The notes under the pieces: generated by a model
Seen by the model: the letters and a program-made list of their open reading frames with translations, nothing else
Told to the model about the DNA's origin: nothing
Databases searched by the model: none
Program-made: the position numbers and the translations under genes
Shown here: piece after piece, positions 6,545 through 9,699 of the stretch
Layout of the letters: every line of letters starts with the position of its first letter
Numbering within the stretch: position 1 is the stretch's first letter
Assembly: GCA_002371315.1 (NCBI GenBank)
Contig: DFHL01000076.1
Coordinates: 13,797 to 23,495 of the forward strand
From: Bacteroidales bacterium UBA3724
GTDB taxonomy: Bacteria; Bacteroidota; Bacteroidia; Bacteroidales; P3
Length of the DNA stretch: 9,699 nucleotides
Direction: 5' to 3'

Positions 6545-7840
6545 ATGAAAAACAAGTTGTTTGTTCTCTTTTTGTTGCTGTCCGCTGCCCTGACTTCCGT
6601 GGCTCAGGACACCAACTATGTGCGCCAGGTGATTCGTCAGCTCACGTCCGACAAGTTCTACGGCCGTGGCTATTCGTTTCGGGGCGACAGCATCGCTGCC
6701 GACTTCATCCGCGGCGAACTGCGCAGGATGCGTGTCAAGCCGTTGGTGGACAATTATTTCCAGCCGTACACGTTCAGCGTCTTTTCAATGGAAGGCCCCG
6801 TGCGCCTCGACATCAACGGAAAACGGATGAAGCCATACGATGACTACCGCATACCGTCGTGGTCCAAATCCACTTGGGGCGAATACAAGGTGCTAACCGT
6901 CTCGCCCGAAGTGCTGGTCGACACCGATGCAATGCGCAAGTTCCTGAAGAAAAACAACGACTTGCTGCAGGATGTGTTCGTCTATATCGATGCAAGCCAG
7001 TGGTATCTGTCAAGCGAAAAGAAAGCCTTGAACATAATATCGGCCATAAACCAATTGAAGCTGCGCAACCCCTTCAACTCGCGCGGCATCATTGTCGGAA
7101 TGCACGAACTCAGCACCTGCTCGCCGGCACATACCGACTACGAACACGGCTATGCCTACATCGAAGTGCTCTCGAAGGCTATGCCCGAAAAGGTCAAGAG
7201 CATCAACTGCAACTTCTTTACGCAGTTCCATCCCGACTACAAGACGCAGAATGTATACGGCTATGTCCCTGGCAAAGTGGACACTATGATTGTCTATACG
7301 GCGCACTACGACCACCTTGGCACAATGGGCGACAGCATCGTCTTCTATGGCGCCCACGACAATGCCAGCGGTGTCGCCGCAGTGCTCGAAATAGCCCGCA
7401 TAGCCACAATCGACACGCCGCGCTATACGCACGTGTTCTGTTTCTTCAGCGGTGAAGAGGCCGGCCTGAAGGGCTCAAAATATGCATTTGACCATCCCGT
7501 GTTCGATTTCAGCAAGGTGCGCCTGCTTATCAACATCGATATGTTCTGCGGTGGCGACGAGGGCCTGATGGTATTCAATGCCGATGTGCCCGAAACCCAG
7601 CCGTTTGTTGAAAGGCTTGAAACCCTGAACAATGTGCTTGAAATCGCCCCCGAAATACGGCGCCGCGCCAACCGTCCCAACAGCGACCACTGGTATTTCT
7701 CCAAGCGTATGCCGGCGCTGTTCCTGCTCACTATGGGCCAGCGCTATGGCGGCTACCACGACCCGAAGGACACCTGCGAGCGTTGCGGACTTGAAAACTT
7801 CAGCAACTTCATAACGCTCATCACCTCGCTGGCACTTTAA
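6545..7840 (+). CDS. Secreted M28-family zinc aminopeptidase
   Basis: The protein has 431 residues. Residues 1-20 are a Sec signal peptide (KNK, a leucine-rich core, then SVA before Gln21), with no lipobox cysteine, so it is exported to the periplasm or beyond. The catalytic domain is C-terminal, from about 235. The M28 two-zinc site is complete: AHYDHLG (His254, and catalytic Asp256), GAHDNASG (bridging Asp272), SGEEAGLKG (catalytic Glu304 and ligand Glu305), NIDMF (Asp332) and GGYHDPKDT (His405). Residues 21-235 are a Bacteroidales-style N-terminal extension that probably surrounds an inserted PA-like region. Cys411 and Cys414 (CERC) next to the last ligand could form a disulfide. The family releases N-terminal residues from peptides; exact specificity is unknown. 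It is the last gene of the purC-transporter-peptidase set, and its stop abuts a 100-base hairpin element. Confidence 0.93.
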   Translation: MKNKLFVLFLLLSAALTSVAQDTNYVRQVIRQLTSDKFYGRGYSFRGDSIAADFIRGELRRMRVKPLVDNYFQPYTFSVFSMEGPVRLDINGKRMKPYDDYRIPSWSKSTWGEYKVLTVSPEVLVDTDAMRKFLKKNNDLLQDVFVYIDASQWYLSSEKKALNIISAINQLKLRNPFNSRGIIVGMHELSTCSPAHTDYEHGYAYIEVLSKAMPEKVKSINCNFFTQFHPDYKTQNVYGYVPGKVDTMIVYTAHYDHLGTMGDSIVFYGAHDNASGVAAVLEIARIATIDTPRYTHVFCFFSGEEAGLKGSKYAFDHPVFDFSKVRLLINIDMFCGGDEGLMVFNADVPETQPFVERLETLNNVLEIAPEIRRRANRPNSDHWYFSKRMPALFLLTMGQRYGGYHDPKDTCERCGLENFSNFITLITSLAL

Positions 7841-7940
7841 AGCGGAAAACGGAAAAGCGGAAAACGGAAAGCGACAAACAGACTATTCTGTATCGCTTTC
7901 CGCTTTCCGTTTTCCGCTTTCCGTTTTCCGCTTTCCGCTC
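7841..7940. repeat. Heptad inverted-repeat element filling a convergent gap, likely bidirectional transcript end (copy C)
   Basis: This 100-base gap between the stop codons of the M28 gene and rarD is wholly repeat. The left arm (7842-7877) alternates GCGGAAA and ACGGAAA with one extra A at 7856, ending in GCGACAA. The core is GAC (7873-7875), then ACAGA (7878-7882), loop CTAT, TCTGT (7887-7891), then ATC (7892-7894). The right arm (7892-7940) is seven perfect-length heptads alternating TCCGCTT and TCCGTTT, the last ending exactly at the rarD stop. Arms are complementary over long stretches in several registers. Its position between convergent genes fits a shared terminator, but neither side has a plain U-tract. 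Confidence 0.8.
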
Positions 7941-8822
7941 TCAAATCTCCGTTCTTTTAAGTCTTTTCAGTATGTCGATGGTGAATACCGTCAGGCCCAG
8001 CCAGATGCAGGCAAAGCATACGATATGGGCGGTGGTGAAACTCTCTTTGTATACGAAAATGCCTATCAGGAACTGCCCCGTCGGCGACACATACTGCAGA
8101 AATCCCAATGCCGTCAGTGTGATGCGCTCGGCCGCCTTGCCATAGAGCAGCAGCGGTATTGCCGTCACGGCGCCGGCCAGAAGCAGCAGCAGCCACGTCA
8201 GCCAGTCGAAGGTGTTCAGCGCTGACTGGCCGCCAGCGCAAAGCCAGGTGATGTAGACCAGCGCGGCGGGCATCATCCAAATCGTCTCGACCGTCAGCGC
8301 CGGAGTGGCGTTCAGGCCCATTTTTTTCTTCATAAGGCCGTAGATGCCGAAGCTGAAGGCCAACCCGATGGATATCAGCGGAAAACTGCCATAGTCGATG
8401 GTGAAATAGAGCACCCCTGCCAGGGCCAGTAGCAGGGCGACAGTCTGCGCGCGGTTCAGCCGCTCGTGCAGGAACAGGTAGCCCAGCAGCACATTGACCA
8501 GCGGATTGATATAGTAGCCCAGACTGCTCTGCAGTATGTAGCCGTGGTTGATGGCCCAGATGTAAAGTCCCCAGTTGAAGCTGATTAGCGTCCCCGTTAC
8601 GAGCAGCATCAGCCATTGGCGCACGCCCTTGATGTGATCCTTGAGGCGCATACGCCTTATGCCGACAAAAAGTGTCACCATAAAGACCCCAGACCACAGC
8701 ATACGGTGCGCCAGGATCTCGAAGCTGTCCACCTCCTCCAGCAGCCGCCAATAGAGCGGAAAAAGTCCCCAAATGCAGTAGCACAACAGGCCGTAGAGCA
8801 GCCCTTTGCGATATTCACTCAT
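7941..8822 (-). CDS. rarD: RarD-type EamA family transporter
   Basis: The protein has 293 residues, with start ATG at 8822-8820 and stop TGA at 7943-7941. It is an inner-membrane protein with about ten hydrophobic segments arranged as two EamA halves. RarD-family features include KGLLYGLLCYCIWGLFPLYW (6-25), an acidic/His-Arg motif EILAHRMLWS (35-44), NWGLYIWAINHGYILQSSLG (83-102) leading into YYINPLVNVLLGYLFLHERL (103-122), and FLQYVSPTGQFLIGIFVYKE (241-260) near the end. Length matches E. coli RarD (about 296). RarD is named for a chloramphenicol-sensitivity phenotype, and the natural substrate is not known; drug or metabolite export is the usual guess. It follows the rhomboid gene by 6 bases and is presumably co-transcribed with it. 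Confidence 0.93.
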   Translation of the reverse strand: MSEYRKGLLYGLLCYCIWGLFPLYWRLLEEVDSFEILAHRMLWSGVFMVTLFVGIRRMRLKDHIKGVRQWLMLLVTGTLISFNWGLYIWAINHGYILQSSLGYYINPLVNVLLGYLFLHERLNRAQTVALLLALAGVLYFTIDYGSFPLISIGLAFSFGIYGLMKKKMGLNATPALTVETIWMMPAALVYITWLCAGGQSALNTFDWLTWLLLLLAGAVTAIPLLLYGKAAERITLTALGFLQYVSPTGQFLIGIFVYKESFTTAHIVCFACIWLGLTVFTIDILKRLKRTEI

Positions 8823-8828
8823 AATGCC

Positions 8829-9665
8829 TTAGTTGCTCCAGTGCTTGTTGCGTTCGTTCCTGCGCCAGATAAGGATCAGCACCAGACCCACCAGCATTCC
8901 GCCCAGGTGGGCAAAGTGGGCTATGCCGTCGTTGGTGCCCAGCACGCCCGTCGCCAGCTCGATGGCGGCATAGCCGATGACGAACCATTTGGCCTTGATC
9001 GGAACCAGAAAGTAGAGGTATATGCGCTCTTCGGGAAACATCATACCGAAGGCCAGCAGGATGCCGTAGATGGCCCCCGAGGCCCCCACGGTGGGGATGC
9101 CGATGATGTATTCGTTGTACATCTGCATCAGGGCGTTGGTTGTCTCAAAGCCGAAGTCGCCGCTGGCACCGCTGCGCCAGGCGTTGGTCACTTCGGTCAC
9201 CCAACGCGGGTTGATGATGTTGTGGAAATGGTCGTTGTATATCTGCAGCAGCGCGTCGGGCGAGGGGTTGCCGGCATAGTCGTTGATGGCGTTGAGCACG
9301 GGCATCGACATCAGGCCGGTGACAAACGTGTGGAACACGCCGGCGCCGATGCCGCACAGCAGGTAGAAGACCACAAAGCGGCGCGTGCCCCAGAAGTTCT
9401 CAAGTATATAGCCGAACATCCACAATGCGAACATATTGAAGAGGATATGCTCGAAATTGCCGTGCATAAACATATAGGTCAGGTACTGCCAAGGGCGGAA
9501 CAAATCGCTGCCGGGGTAGTACAGCGCCAGGTATTCGTCAAGGTCGATTTTCAACGAACTGCGGAACACGATGGCTGCCAGATAGAACAGCACGTTTATT
9601 ATCAGCAGGTGCTTCACGCCGTTGGGCAGCATCCTGAATCCTTGTGGGGAGTATTGTTGGGACAT
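8829..9665 (-). CDS. Rhomboid-family intramembrane serine protease
   Basis: The protein has 278 residues, with start ATG at 9665-9663. Rhomboids cut substrates within the membrane using a Ser-His dyad. Six or more hydrophobic segments are visible. TM2 carries EHILFN (72-77), matching the His and Asn that stabilise the oxyanion (His73, Asn77). The catalytic serine is Ser196 in GASGAIYG (194-201), and the catalytic histidine is His253 in AHFAHLGG (249-256), so the protein should be active. Between TM3 and the serine segment lies a soluble insert of about 65 residues (roughly 119-185), rich in Asn, Asp and aromatic residues. This makes the protein longer than E. coli-type GlpG cores; I recall similar, shorter inserts in other Bacteroidota rhomboids. 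The C-terminal tail is basic (RRNERNKHW). A G-rich repeat lies immediately upstream, and rarD follows 6 bases downstream. Confidence 0.94.
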   Translation of the reverse strand: MSQQYSPQGFRMLPNGVKHLLIINVLFYLAAIVFRSSLKIDLDEYLALYYPGSDLFRPWQYLTYMFMHGNFEHILFNMFALWMFGYILENFWGTRRFVVFYLLCGIGAGVFHTFVTGLMSMPVLNAINDYAGNPSPDALLQIYNDHFHNIINPRWVTEVTNAWRSGASGDFGFETTNALMQMYNEYIIGIPTVGASGAIYGILLAFGMMFPEERIYLYFLVPIKAKWFVIGYAAIELATGVLGTNDGIAHFAHLGGMLVGLVLILIWRRNERNKHWSN

Positions 9666-9666
9666 T

Positions 9667-9699
9667 GGGAGGGGTTTAGGGTTGAAGGGTTTGAGGGTT
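9667..9699. repeat. G-rich 7-8 base tandem array upstream of the rhomboid gene
   Basis: On the plus strand, GGG runs recur at 9667-9669, 9671-9674, 9679-9681, 9687-9689 and 9695-9697, separated by A, TTTA, TTGAA and TTTGA. The unit is roughly GGGTTTA/GGGTTGA with a 7-8 base period and continues to the window edge. It ends two bases before the rhomboid start codon (which is on the minus strand), so it would be the C-rich 5' leader of that mRNA, or part of its promoter region. It is like the other intergenic arrays in period and position but has a different unit. The spacing also meets the simple pattern for a G-quadruplex on the plus strand. The window ends before any core or second arm can be seen. 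Confidence 0.55.

Noticed and set aside
7957..8784. 275-codon minus-strand frame overlapping rarD in another frame
   Set aside because: Same strand as rarD but shifted; it is rich in Arg, Gly, Ala and His without the hydrophobic segments, as expected of an out-of-frame reading.
7941..8822. Chloramphenicol-resistance determinant
   Set aside because: RarD is a common chromosomal EamA transporter; the name comes from an old phenotype, and nothing here suggests acquired resistance.

Overview
The window looks like chromosomal DNA from a member of the Bacteroidota, most probably order Bacteroidales (a gut-type lineage; genus not resolvable here). The reasons are a DUF3822 gene directly upstream of rsmD, a long eukaryote-like PurC, a kinase/RapZ-C fusion, a rhomboid with a long insert before the catalytic serine, a TATATTTG-type -7 promoter, and the lack of strong Shine-Dalgarno sites. 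G+C is near one half by eye. I see no transposase, phage gene, tRNA, rRNA or CRISPR array, so this is ordinary housekeeping DNA at the gene level.

Layout. Rightward: (1) an APH-like kinase fused to a RapZ C-terminal domain (41-1486). (2) After a gap with a recognisable promoter, a membrane-anchored protein of unknown function with a pilin-like N-terminal region (1691-2416). (3) DUF3822 and rsmD as a tight pair (2516-3896). (4) purC, a YfcC-type transporter and a secreted M28 peptidase as an apparent operon (3975-7840) with a 4-base overlap and a 15-base gap. Leftward, convergent with the rest: a rhomboid protease followed by a RarD-type EamA transporter (9665 down to 7941), 6 bases apart.

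The most unusual content is between the genes. Almost every gap that is neither an operon junction nor the promoter region 1487-1690 is filled by arrays of 7-base units. In three gaps (2424-2515, 3903-3974, 7841-7940) the units form two inverted arms around a small central stem with constant flanks, GAC on the left and ATC on the right. The unit sequence differs between loci, but the two arms at one locus match each other well at two loci and partly at the third. A fourth copy is cut by the left edge (1-40). A related G-rich array with units of 7-8 bases lies upstream of the rhomboid gene at the right edge. The arrays run to within a few bases of start codons and exactly up to one stop codon. 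They are probably hairpins acting at transcript ends or leaders, but their function cannot be told from this window.

Functionally the genes touch amino-sugar or cell-wall metabolism (the kinase/RapZ-C fusion, inferred), ribosome maturation (RsmD), purine synthesis (PurC), peptide and amino-acid use (YfcC transporter and M28 peptidase, inferred) and membrane proteolysis and export (rhomboid, RarD).
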